Of a stretch of DNA of 64,000 bases, positions 8,383-16,547 are shown piece by piece. Below the pieces are notes generated by a model. The model saw only the letters and a program-made list of their open reading frames with translations, had not been told where the DNA came from and did not search any database. The translations under genes were made by a program, and so were the position numbers. The stretch is from Bin5 sp034422415 (GTDB taxonomy: Bacteria > Chloroflexota > Anaerolineae > Caldilineales > Caldilineaceae). Numbering within the stretch: position 1 is the stretch's first letter; each line of letters opens with the position of its first letter. Location: NCBI GenBank assembly GCA_965202955.1, contig OZ241871.1, positions 1,364,001-1,428,000 of the forward strand. The letters run 5' to 3'.

Positions 8383-9471
8383 CTATATCTGTCCTCTGTC
8401 GAGCATGTCTCCGAACGGATTGTCCCGAATGTCCAGCGGGAAGTCGACGCGGGCCAGACCGCGGCGCTGCGATTCGTAGACCGCCATGATCATCTCCAGC
8501 GCGGCGCGGCCCTGCCGCCCGCTTGAAATGCTCTCGCGGTCGTTCTCGATGCAGTCGACCAGGTCTGCCACCACGTTGATGACGGCGTTGTCCCGTTGCG
8601 TGGCGACCGGCTCCCATTCGACGGGCTCGGTGCGCCCGCGCCAGCGGTGAAGGTAGGGCTCCCAGGCCCAGCCGCCCCTTTGCTCCAGGGCGTTGCGCGC
8701 GCCGTGCTGGATCGCGAGACGTCCTTCGTCGCCTTCGATCAGGATTTCGAAGCAGCCGTAGCGCCGCCGCCCACCCGACTCGAAGAAGAAGAGGCTGTCG
8801 CTGTCCATGCGGAAGAGGCCGGCCGACAGGTCCTCGATCGTGATCGCCTTGTTGCCGCGCTCGACCGTGGCGAAGACCCACTCCGGGTCGCCGGCGTAGA
8901 AGCGGATCAGATCGAAGAGGTGCGTGCCGTTGTGCATCAGCTCGCCGCCGCCGGCGGTCGCGAACTGCGAATGCCAGCTGCTCGGATCGCGCTGGTCGGT
9001 CGAGAGCAGGTTGCCGCGGATAGTGCGCAGATTGCCGATGTCGCCGCGCTCGATCATCTCCTTCACTTCGATGAAGTTCTTCTCGAAGCGCATCGAGTGG
9101 TCGATGACCAGCTTGGCGCCGGCGCGGTCGCAGGCCGCGATCATGCGGTCGGCCTCTTCGAGGTCGAAGGCCATCGGTTTTTCGCAGAGGATGCCGCGCG
9201 CGCCGGCCGCGGCGATGGTGGCCGGGCCGTGCAGGCTGTCCAGCGTGACGACGCTGACGATGTCCAGGTCGGCCTGGGCCAGCATCTCCTCGTAGCTGCT
9301 GTAGCGCTGCGGGATCGACCACTGTTCGCAGAAGAGGTCGAGCTTGTCGGGGTCGATGTCGGCGGCGGCGACCGGCTGCGTAGCGGGCACAAGCGTATAG
9401 GCCTCGGCGTGCAGCCCCGCCATGCGGCCGCAGCCGACGATTCCCACCCTGTAGCGCCTGTCGTCGGTCAT
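8383..9471 (-). CDS. Gfo/Idh/MocA family oxidoreductase, copy 2
   Basis: This 362-residue paralog of the preceding gene has the same features: VGIVGCGRMAGLHA in the Rossmann N-terminus, LCEKPMAF, and GGGELMHNGTHLFDL near the active site. It starts at ATG 9471, overlapping the permease stop by four bases (ATGA), so it is translationally coupled to the transporter and clearly part of that operon. Divergence from copy 1 is concentrated in the residues after the Asp-rich NAD site and in the sugar-facing domain, which may mean different substrates. Confidence 0.92.
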   Translation of the reverse strand: MTDDRRYRVGIVGCGRMAGLHAEAYTLVPATQPVAAADIDPDKLDLFCEQWSIPQRYSSYEEMLAQADLDIVSVVTLDSLHGPATIAAAGARGILCEKPMAFDLEEADRMIAACDRAGAKLVIDHSMRFEKNFIEVKEMIERGDIGNLRTIRGNLLSTDQRDPSSWHSQFATAGGGELMHNGTHLFDLIRFYAGDPEWVFATVERGNKAITIEDLSAGLFRMDSDSLFFFESGGRRRYGCFEILIEGDEGRLAIQHGARNALEQRGGWAWEPYLHRWRGRTEPVEWEPVATQRDNAVINVVADLVDCIENDRESISSGRQGRAALEMIMAVYESQRRGLARVDFPLDIRDNPFGDMLDRGQI

Positions 9472-10343
9472 TTGAATGCTCCCACCAGGGCGGCGCCGGC
9501 GAAGGTGCGCATCATCAGGATGATAATAATTGCGGTCGGGATCGACGCGATCACGTAGCCGGCCATCAGCGGCCCGAACATGACCTGGTTGTTGCCGGTG
9601 AACCTCGCCAGCCCCAGCATCAGCGTGAACTTCTCCGGCGAGCGCAGCACCAGCAGCGGCCACACATAGTCCCCCCAGGACGAGAGGAAGGTGAGCAGGC
9701 CGACGATCGCCATGATCGGCCGCGAAAGGGGCAGCGCGATCAGGCGGTACATCTGCAGCTCGGTGCCGCCGTCCATTCGCGCCGCCTCGAACAGCTCCTC
9801 GGGCAGGTCGGAGAAGAAACCGGTCAACAGAAAGACGGCGAAGGCAAGCCCCCCCGCGATGTAGGGCAGGATCAGCCCCCAGAGCGAGTTCATCAGCCCG
9901 AACTCGACGATCAGCAGGTAGCGGCCGATCAGGGTCAGGACGCTGGGGATCATCAGCAGCGACAGCACCAGGTAGTAGGCCGCGTCGCGCCATGCGAAGT
10001 CGATGCGCGCAAACGCGTAGGCGGCCAGCGACGCGCACAGCAGCACGCCGGCGACCGCGCCGAGGCTTACAAGGCTGCTGTTGATAATGGAGCGGTAGAT
10101 CTCGTTCCACGCCATCACATAGTTGTTCAGCTGCAGCGGGAAGGCCGGCAGCCAGAAGTTTACCAGCAGCTGCTGGAAGCTCTTGAGCGAGGTGAAGATG
10201 GCAATGATGAAGGGGAAGAAGGTCAGAAAGAGGAGAAAGAGCAGCACCGCGTGATGCAGCGAGTTTTTGATCTGCGCGCCAAGCCCCGACTGGGCATCGT
10301 CATGCGTCGACGGGAAGGGCTGGTCGACTGTTTGCTCGGTCAT
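9468..10343 (-). CDS. Carbohydrate ABC transporter permease (MalG-like)
   Basis: This 291-residue integral membrane protein has about six transmembrane helices and the EAA loop (EELFEAARMDGG, about residues 181-205) that docks onto the ATPase. The order SBP, MalF-like, MalG-like is the usual one for sugar importers. ATG 10343 shares one base with the stop of the upstream permease (TGATG), and the 3' end overlaps the oxidoreductase start. No ATPase gene lies in the operon; a shared MsmK/UgpC-type ATPase encoded elsewhere is the usual solution. Confidence 0.92.
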   Translation of the reverse strand: MTEQTVDQPFPSTHDDAQSGLGAQIKNSLHHAVLLFLLFLTFFPFIIAIFTSLKSFQQLLVNFWLPAFPLQLNNYVMAWNEIYRSIINSSLVSLGAVAGVLLCASLAAYAFARIDFAWRDAAYYLVLSLLMIPSVLTLIGRYLLIVEFGLMNSLWGLILPYIAGGLAFAVFLLTGFFSDLPEELFEAARMDGGTELQMYRLIALPLSRPIMAIVGLLTFLSSWGDYVWPLLVLRSPEKFTLMLGLARFTGNNQVMFGPLMAGYVIASIPTAIIIILMMRTFAGAALVGAFK

Positions 10344-11302
10344 CAGGTCTCCCTCGTGCGTCGGGTGCGGGCGAAGGGCGACGTCGTGTAGCGGAAGCTC
10401 AGCAGCGTCAGAATGAAGATGGCGATGAACATGGTCACGCCGATCGTTGCGCCGTACCCCATATGGTCGCCGCGGAAGGCGGCCATAAAGAGCAGCAGGC
10501 CGGGCACCAGCGACGCCTTGGCCGGCCCGCCCGCCGTCATGATCAGCACAAAGGCGAAATCCTGGATGATGCCGATCATCGTCTGGATCGCCACCAGCTG
10601 GATCGAGGTGACCACGAGCGGGATGTCGATGCGCACCATGCGCTGCCAGACATTGCAGCCGTCCATCACCGAGGCATCGAGCACCTCGCTGGGGATCTGC
10701 TGCAGCCCGGCGTAGAAGATCATGAACGGCCAGCCGGATATCCAGGGGAAACTGACCAGCAGCAGCGCCAGAATCACCAGGCTCGGCTCCGACAGCCACG
10801 CCGTCTGCCACTCTTCGAGGCCGAAGCTCCCCAGCATGCGATTGAGCACGCCGATCGTCGGCAGCGGGTTGTAGATGAACTTCCAGATCATAATCGTGAC
10901 CAGGAAGGGGACGACCATCGGCAGGACGAAGAGCGTGCGGTACCAGTACTTGGTGCGTTCCCGCCGCAGGTTGAAGACCAACTCCGCCACCAGGAAGGGG
11001 GAGATGCGCTGCAACATCCAGCCGAGGAAAAACCAGCCGAGATTGCGCGTGGCGATGTGCATGTTGGGATCGGAAACCATCTTCGTGAAGTTCCCGAACC
11101 CGATGTACCGCTCCACGGTGAAGCCGTCCCAACGGAAGAAGGAGTGATAAATGACGTTGAGGGTCGGCTGGTACATGAAGATGGCCAGGAAGAGGAAGGT
11201 GGGCAGCAGAAAGAGGAACGCGGTCAGATTGCGGCGCAGCGTACGGCGGCGGCCGCTCCACAGAGGGCTATCGGGGCGGGCGTTGGCAGTCTGAACTGAC
11301 AT
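10343..11302 (-). CDS. Carbohydrate ABC transporter permease (MalF/UgpA-like)
   Basis: This 319-residue membrane protein has a first helix at about residues 28-50 (FLFLLPTFLFLAIFMYQPT), further helices along its length, and the EAA loop EVLDASVMDGCNVWQR at about residues 204-220. It is the partner of the MalG-like permease that follows with a one-base overlap. A perfect 15-bp hairpin separates it from the binding-protein gene upstream. Confidence 0.92.
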   Translation of the reverse strand: MSVQTANARPDSPLWSGRRRTLRRNLTAFLFLLPTFLFLAIFMYQPTLNVIYHSFFRWDGFTVERYIGFGNFTKMVSDPNMHIATRNLGWFFLGWMLQRISPFLVAELVFNLRRERTKYWYRTLFVLPMVVPFLVTIMIWKFIYNPLPTIGVLNRMLGSFGLEEWQTAWLSEPSLVILALLLVSFPWISGWPFMIFYAGLQQIPSEVLDASVMDGCNVWQRMVRIDIPLVVTSIQLVAIQTMIGIIQDFAFVLIMTAGGPAKASLVPGLLLFMAAFRGDHMGYGATIGVTMFIAIFILTLLSFRYTTSPFARTRRTRET

Positions 11303-11314
11303 GGGGTTCGCAAG

Positions 11315-11354
11315 GGCCAGGGGTCAGTGATCCGCTGAACACTGACCCCTGGCC
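11315..11354 (-). promoter_or_regulatory. Intercistronic hairpin between binding protein and permeases
   Basis: A perfect 15-bp inverted repeat (11315-11329 with 11340-11354) surrounds a 10-base loop. There is no T run on the minus strand. Such hairpins between a binding-protein gene and its permeases commonly stabilise the upstream message or attenuate the downstream one, giving excess binding protein. The arm contains GGTCAGTG, close to a motif repeated in the minisatellite at 14327-14396. Confidence 0.65.
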
Positions 11355-11368
11355 ACTATCCACTGATG

Positions 11369-12970
11369 TCAGGCGTTGAACGGCATCACGAACGGTTCTG
11401 TCGGGATCGTGTATTCGCCCCATGGCGGCGGCGTGTAGTCGGCCCTCAACTTCTCCCACTCCTTGGCCTCTTCGTGCAGCTCCTTATCGACGAGGAAGTT
11501 CTCGATGAAGGTCGGCAGCACGTCGATCTGTACCTGGATCATCTCTTCCAGTGTCATAGTGTCGGCAAAGTAGGCCTGAAGCACCGAGAACCACTCGTAC
11601 CAGAAATGCCAGTCGCCGATGCGGTCGGAGGAGAATCCGGGCTTGGCCGTCTTCTTTTCATAGTCGCTGACCAGGGCCTTGACATCGTCGTCGAGCTCAA
11701 TTCCTTCGAGGCCCTTGATCGTCGGCATCACCAGGTTCGTGCCAAACCGCTCCTGGATCAGCCGCTCCGAATTGGCCGGCGTCGTCATGAACTTGAGAAA
11801 ATCAATGGCCAGGTCGACGTGCCCGCGTTCGCGCGCAGTCCTGGTCACCGTCTTGCTCTCGGTCGAGCGCGCGATCAGCCAGGTCGGGTCCTCTTCGCCC
11901 CACGGTGTCAGCTTATTGGTCAGGCGCGGCAGATTGAAGACGCCGAACTTGTCAGTGCCTCCCAACTCCATCAGCTGCGGCCAGATGCGGACGGCGTGCC
12001 ACACCATCGCCGACTGCTCCGTCATAAAGATCTCGCCATAGCCGATCGCATTGGTCGTCTGCGCCATCTGCAGGTAGCCGGGCTGGAAGTAGTTCGTAAC
12101 CTCTTTCCAGATGCGGGTCGGCTCGACCCAGTAGGGCGAGTCGAAGCGCACGATGCCGGCGATGGCGGCGCGGGTCTGCTCGACATCGGTGCAGAAGCCG
12201 TCGCCGTTGAGGTCGATCAGGTCGAACAGCCCCATCGACCGGACCAGGTAGTCGACCATGCGGTCCCACTCCCAGCTGAGCAGCGTGCTCTCCAGCGGGA
12301 TCATGCCGGCATCGAGGATCTGCTGGCACGACTGGTAGTAGTCGTAATAGGTCTTTTCGGGGGGTCCGGAGAGGCCGGCCTCGGCGTACATCTCCTTGTT
12401 GTAGGCGATCACCAGTCCCGGGTTGCCCCAGCCCATGGGAATGTCATAGTTGTTGCCGTCGGCCAGCACCAGCGGCTGCACATCGTCGAACCACTGGTCG
12501 ACCCAGCGCTCGTGGCCGGGCTGGTCGGAGGGCATGTAGTGATTGGGCTGATCCAGGTAGTCGGTCGTGGCGATAATCGCGTCCTTGTCGTAGATGAAGG
12601 AGAGGCCGTACATGAAGGTGATGTCCGGCAGCGTTCCCGCCGCCGCGCCGGCCTTGAAGTAGGTCGGCTGGGTCATCGCCTCCGTCGCCTTCCACGGCTC
12701 CTCGAAGGTCACCTCGACGCCGGGGTGCATCTCCTGGTACTCTGCCGCGATGTGGAGGATCTCGTGCAGCGCGACCGGCGTGTCCGCGGTCACTTTGCCC
12801 GGAACGTACTGCATGTCGATGGTCAGCTCGCCGGTCAGCCCTGAGCCTTCGGCGCCATCGTCGTCCGCGGCCGCCGGGGCTGCCGGCGCCGCGCAGGCGG
12901 CGATTAGCCCGGCGGCGGCGAGACCGCCGGTCCCGATCAGGAATTGGCGGCGCGACAGTGCTCTGTTCAT
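11369..12970 (-). CDS. Tat-exported lipoprotein, family 1 extracellular sugar-binding protein
   Basis: This 533-residue SBP_bac_1 protein captures a carbohydrate for the two permeases encoded downstream. The N-terminus has a twin-arginine motif (SRRQFL, residues 6-11), a hydrophobic stretch and a lipobox ending at Cys26 (LIAAC), so it should be exported folded by Tat and then lipid-anchored. An acidic linker (ADDDGAEGS) follows. ATG 12970 has AAGGAG seven bases upstream; a longer open frame to 13141 lacks such a site and would bury the signal peptide. Confidence 0.93.
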   Translation of the reverse strand: MNRALSRRQFLIGTGGLAAAGLIAACAAPAAPAAADDDGAEGSGLTGELTIDMQYVPGKVTADTPVALHEILHIAAEYQEMHPGVEVTFEEPWKATEAMTQPTYFKAGAAAGTLPDITFMYGLSFIYDKDAIIATTDYLDQPNHYMPSDQPGHERWVDQWFDDVQPLVLADGNNYDIPMGWGNPGLVIAYNKEMYAEAGLSGPPEKTYYDYYQSCQQILDAGMIPLESTLLSWEWDRMVDYLVRSMGLFDLIDLNGDGFCTDVEQTRAAIAGIVRFDSPYWVEPTRIWKEVTNYFQPGYLQMAQTTNAIGYGEIFMTEQSAMVWHAVRIWPQLMELGGTDKFGVFNLPRLTNKLTPWGEEDPTWLIARSTESKTVTRTARERGHVDLAIDFLKFMTTPANSERLIQERFGTNLVMPTIKGLEGIELDDDVKALVSDYEKKTAKPGFSSDRIGDWHFWYEWFSVLQAYFADTMTLEEMIQVQIDVLPTFIENFLVDKELHEEAKEWEKLRADYTPPPWGEYTIPTEPFVMPFNA

Positions 12971-13057
12971 TTCAGACTCCTTTTCTGGTTCAGTAAAGCC
13001 GATTGCGATGAATTGAAGAGTGAGGATGACGTTGGCGGGAAGCGGGACTTGCGCTGC

Positions 13058-13086
13058 ATTATAGCATCCCTCACACAGGCGGTCAA
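13058..13086 (-). promoter_or_regulatory. Near-consensus promoter of the sugar ABC operon
   Basis: On the minus strand TTGACC (13086-13081), a 17-base spacer and a perfect TATAAT (13063-13058) precede the binding-protein gene by about 90 bases. It is one of the best sigma-70 matches in the window and lies back to back with the epimerase promoter. Confidence 0.75.
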
Positions 13087-13130
13087 GCAGCTTTTTCACG
13101 CCGGCCATGCGCAAGAACGCCGCAAATGCA

Positions 13131-13159
13131 TTGACGCTCACCCCGGTCTATAGTAGAGT
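13131..13159 (+). promoter_or_regulatory. Promoter of the epimerase-like gene
   Basis: TTGACG (13131-13136), a 17-base spacer and TAGAGT (13154-13159) lie 78 bases before the ATG at 13238. The hexamers and spacing are identical to those of the initiator tRNA promoter at 3685-3713. Confidence 0.6.
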
Positions 13160-13237
13160 CAGCCTTTGACGAATAGCGTCAGCCGGCGGCCGCACAGGCG
13201 CGGCCGCCCAGGAATCTGCCAACGAAAGTGAACAACC

Positions 13238-14308
13238 ATGAGCGCAACACCACTTGCCGGCACGCTTGAAACTGGGAACAGGCTTCCCGCCCCCCGCAGT
13301 GAAGAGGAGCTCGACCTGCTGCTCTCCGAGCCCTCGCCCGCGGCGCTGGCCGCGCTGGAAAGGCTGGACTCTGACCTGGTCGTCCTCGGCGTCAGCGGCA
13401 AGATGGGCCCGACGCTGGCGCGCATGGCGGCGCGCGGCTTGGACCAATTAAATTCTCCCTATCGCGTCTACGGTGTGGCCCGTTTCAGCCAGCCGCATGT
13501 GCGCGACCGGCTGGAGGGCTGGGGCGTACAGACGGTCAGTTGCGACCTGCTGGACCGCAGCGAGCTGGCCGGGCTGCCGGACAGCGGCAGTGTCATCTAC
13601 ATGGCGGGCCAGAAGTTCGGCACGACCGGCAACCAGCAGATGACCTGGGCGATCAACACGCATCTGCCGGGTTTGGTGTGCGAGCGCTATCTCGATGCCC
13701 GCATCGTCGCCTTTTCCACGGGGAATGTCTATCCGCTCGTGCCGGTCGTCGCCGGCGGACCCCGCGAGGAGCACCCGCTCGCACCCGTCGGCGAATACGC
13801 CATGTCCTGCCTCGGCCGCGAGCGCATTTTCGACTACTTTGCGCGCGCGCATGGCCTGCGCTGTGCCATCGTCCGCCTCAACTACGCGGTCGAGATGCGC
13901 TACGGCGTGCTGGTGGACATCGCCCGCAGCGTGCACGCGGAGCAGCCGGTCGCCCTCGACATGGGCGCGGCCAACGTCATCTGGCAGGGGGACGCCAATG
14001 CGCAGGCGCTCGCGCTGCTCGATCACTGCGCCGCGCCGCCGTTCGTGCTCAACGTCACCGGCCCGGAGACGGTCTCGGTGCGTCGCGTGGCCGAGACATT
14101 GGGCGACCTGTTCGGCAAGAGGCCCCGTTTCAGCGGCGAGGAGGCGCCGACCGCGCTGCTCAACAACGCGGCCAAGGCGGCGCAGCTCTTCGGATACCCA
14201 CGCGTGTCGCTGCAGCAGATGCTCGAATGGATCGCGGCCTGGGTGGAGAGCGACGGCGCCAGCCTGGACAAACCGACCCATTTCGAGACCCGCGACGGGA
14301 GCTTCTGA
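13238..14308 (+). CDS. NAD-dependent epimerase/dehydratase-like protein
   Basis: This 356-residue extended-SDR protein has a Rossmann signature GVSGKMG at residues 51-57, preceded by about 45 extra N-terminal residues. The strand-4 motif (VIYMAGQKFG) and STGNVYP (160-166) fit nucleotide-sugar or uronate epimerases/dehydratases. The catalytic YxxxK is altered: Tyr187 is present, but the Lys position is Cys191. Either the enzyme uses another residue or it is a non-catalytic NAD-binding protein. It is divergent from the sugar ABC operon, with which it probably shares regulation. Confidence 0.82.
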   Translation: MSATPLAGTLETGNRLPAPRSEEELDLLLSEPSPAALAALERLDSDLVVLGVSGKMGPTLARMAARGLDQLNSPYRVYGVARFSQPHVRDRLEGWGVQTVSCDLLDRSELAGLPDSGSVIYMAGQKFGTTGNQQMTWAINTHLPGLVCERYLDARIVAFSTGNVYPLVPVVAGGPREEHPLAPVGEYAMSCLGRERIFDYFARAHGLRCAIVRLNYAVEMRYGVLVDIARSVHAEQPVALDMGAANVIWQGDANAQALALLDHCAAPPFVLNVTGPETVSVRRVAETLGDLFGKRPRFSGEEAPTALLNNAAKAAQLFGYPRVSLQQMLEWIAAWVESDGASLDKPTHFETRDGSF

Positions 14309-14326
14309 TGGCGCTAACCTTGTCCG

Positions 14327-14396
14327 AGTGGTCAGTTGCCAGTGGTCAGTTGCCAGTGGCCGGTTGCCGGTGGTGAGTTGCCAGTGGCCGGTTCCT
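14327..14396 (+). repeat. 14-bp minisatellite, five tandem copies
   Basis: Five head-to-tail 14-base units of consensus AGTGGTCAGTTGCC lie at 14327, 14341, 14355, 14369 and 14383. Copies 1 and 2 are identical; copies 3-5 differ at a few positions. The array starts 18 bases past the epimerase stop and lies in the convergent spacer before the DprA-like gene. No terminator is evident elsewhere in the spacer 14309-14491. Confidence 0.9.
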
Positions 14397-14491
14397 GGGC
14401 GGGTTGCTGCTCTGTGTCAAGAGCATTCCGGTATCTGTTGGCGGCGGCGGCCCGTGCGAGCAGCGGGCGCCGCGTGCGTTCATCTCCTCAC

Positions 14492-15178
14492 CTACCCCTG
14501 ATCTGATTCGCTAGCGCATCCTGTCCCGGCCGGCTGGAGAGCCGATCGGGACAGATCCTGCGCGCCGAGAGCGATGAGGTGCGCGTTGGCAGGGGCGTCG
14601 AGGGTGTAGACCGGTTTGCCCGCGGCGAGGGCCCTTTTGCCAAGGTTTGCCGTATTGCCCCCCTGTTTGGCATGGAGAATGAGGAAACGGCCGGCGAGCG
14701 CGGCGACGCAGGCGTTGCGGCGCGCCGCGGCGGCCGCGGTGGGGCGGCGGACGGTGTCGGCGAAGGTGGACAGGAGCAGCAGCCGGCCAGAATGCAGCGG
14801 TTCGCGCCAAGCGCGGGGGATGCGCATCCTGGCGATGCCGCGGGCCGGGCAGATGATGACGGACGGGAATGGGAGGTCTGTCTGATCTTGCGGGGAGGCG
14901 GGCCGGCGCAGAAGCAGTTCGAGGAACTCCTTTTCGATCGGGGACTGGAAGCCGCCGATGAAGGTCAGGGGGCTGGTCCGCAGGCTGCGGGCGAGGTCGT
15001 AGCTCTTGATGATGAGGTCGCCGGGGCAGTGGACGGAGCAGAGGAGCGCGACCGGCTTGCGGTCGAGGAGGGAGGGGTCGCCGATTAGCGTCGTGGTCTG
15101 ACCTTCAGCGGCATCGGTGCAGCGGCGCAGGGCTGGGGGCATGCCGGCCGCGCCGGGTTCATAGCGGGTGACGTTCAA
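14492..15178 (-). CDS. DprA/Smf-like Rossmann-fold protein
   Basis: This 228-residue protein resembles the nucleotide-binding core of DprA, which loads RecA on incoming single-stranded DNA during transformation. Recognisable pieces in order are LLCSVHCPGDLIIKSYDLAR, FIGGFQSPIEKEFLELLL, a strand with VIICPARG, RLLLLSTF and GNTANLGKRALAAGKPVYTLD. It lacks the N-terminal SAM-like and C-terminal winged-helix domains of full DprA, and the usual S/TGG motif near the glycine-rich loop is altered. The start is TTG 15178 with GGAG eight bases upstream; an ATG 12 codons in is an alternative. It may act in DNA uptake or as a stand-alone defence-type DprA-like protein. Confidence 0.7.
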   Translation of the reverse strand: MNVTRYEPGAAGMPPALRRCTDAAEGQTTTLIGDPSLLDRKPVALLCSVHCPGDLIIKSYDLARSLRTSPLTFIGGFQSPIEKEFLELLLRRPASPQDQTDLPFPSVIICPARGIARMRIPRAWREPLHSGRLLLLSTFADTVRRPTAAAAARRNACVAALAGRFLILHAKQGGNTANLGKRALAAGKPVYTLDAPANAHLIALGAQDLSRSALQPAGTGCASESDQG

Positions 15179-15796
15179 GGGAGCAGCTCCGGGATGGAAG
15201 CATAGAGGTACTGTCTTATCAAAAGAATCGCGTTTTTTGCGACTCGAGCGCGTCTTGTCAGGCGAAATCGTCGAGAGCCACTTTCATCGCCGGCGGCCAT
15301 TTTTGTTGAGACAGGCTCTCGGCTCTGTGGACCGCAGCGGGCTTGACCAGCGCGGCGAAACACACGGCGTCGTATGGTTGGACCCAACGACAGAACGGCG
15401 AGGCGAGAAGCCATGTGCAAGGTTTTGCCATGAAGGTGGAACTGCCGCACCACGGGCGCCGGCCGCAGGTCACGGTCCACGGCCGCGGGAAGCTTGTCAG
15501 CGTCGACGCGCTGCCGGAGATACAAGATACCACAGAAGACGCCGTTTGCGCGGTAAGCCGGTAGGGCAGAAGGGCAATCGCATCTAAATCCCGACACCAG
15601 AATGTCCCACGAAGGGCGCCCACAAGGGGCGCCCCTACCAATTGCAAATCGTAGCCGGCTGAAAGACCGATCTCCAGAGGGGCTGTATTCGGCGGTTTTA
15701 TCGGAGTGGGGCTTGAATCAGGTAGTGTCGCGGGTCTTGGCCCAAATGGATGCAATCGCCCTGGGTCCGGCAGGCGGGCGGGATGTTGGCAGCGGG
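15179..15796. other. Gene-poor stretch with a palindromic repeat
   Basis: No frame here has a convincing product. At 15611-15638 there is a GGGCGCCC / GGGGCGCCCC palindromic element of the dispersed type common in large bacterial genomes. Several overlapping frames are open only because of the high GC content. Confidence 0.5.
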
Positions 15797-16350
15797 GGTA
15801 GAGCGGCGGTCAAACGTCCGAACAGGCACAACCTGCTAAAGCGGGTAAACAAGGGCTCTTTGAAGGGCGCTTGCGGAGGTCGAAGGCGTTGCCAACACAT
15901 GACCGCTCGTACGAGAGATGTACGAGCGTTATACGAGCGTTTACGAGAGATCGGGCAGAAAAATTTGCGCGGCGCGACAAGGGCAGACAGGTGGTCGAAC
16001 GTTCGAACAGTCACAGTCTTTGGGGTAGGTACGCGGGACCTCCTGGAAGAGCGCTTGCGGGGGTCGAAGGGGTTTGCAACTCACGAGCGCTCGTACGAGA
16101 GATGTACGAGAGTTATACGAGCGTTTACGAGAGATCGGGCAAAAAAATTTTGCGCGGCAGGACAGGCGTAGAGAGGTGGTCAGAGGTTCGAACAGGCACA
16201 GTCTTTGGCATAGGTGCAGAGGGGCTTCCAGAAGGGCGGTTGCGGGGGTCGAAGGCGTTGCCAACACACGAACGCTCGTACAAGAGATGTACGAGCGTTA
16301 CACGAGCGTTTACGAGAGATCGGACAGAAAAATTTGCGCGGCGCGACAGG
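15797..16350. repeat. Three tandem copies of a ~184-bp repeat
   Basis: Each unit has a variable half containing a GTTCGAAC-like palindrome and CACAGTCTTTGG, then a conserved core of about 105 bases. Cores lie at about 15871-15978, 16055-16163 and 16240-16349, giving periods of 184 and 185 bases. Inside each core, CTCGTACGAGAGATGTACGAG is followed by two more TACGAG/CACGAG words about 11 bases apart and by AAAAATTTGCGCGGC. The half-unit before the first core is more diverged. Copies differ by substitutions and single-base indels that shift every frame, which argues against coding. Confidence 0.85.
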
Positions 16351-16547
16351 CGGGCGGAGGCAGGACGAGGCGCCTGGCTGTGGGGCAGCATGAAGCGGCA
16401 GAGGAAGGGGATTCAGAGCAAAGGGTTGCGTTCGGGATGCCGCGCGAGAGGGGCGGGTGACGGCTGGCGCGGGCGGTCTGGGGCGCGCGGCAGGTGGAAA
16501 GCATGGCTGCCGGTCAGGCCCAAAGAAATCCTAATATATATTATTTA

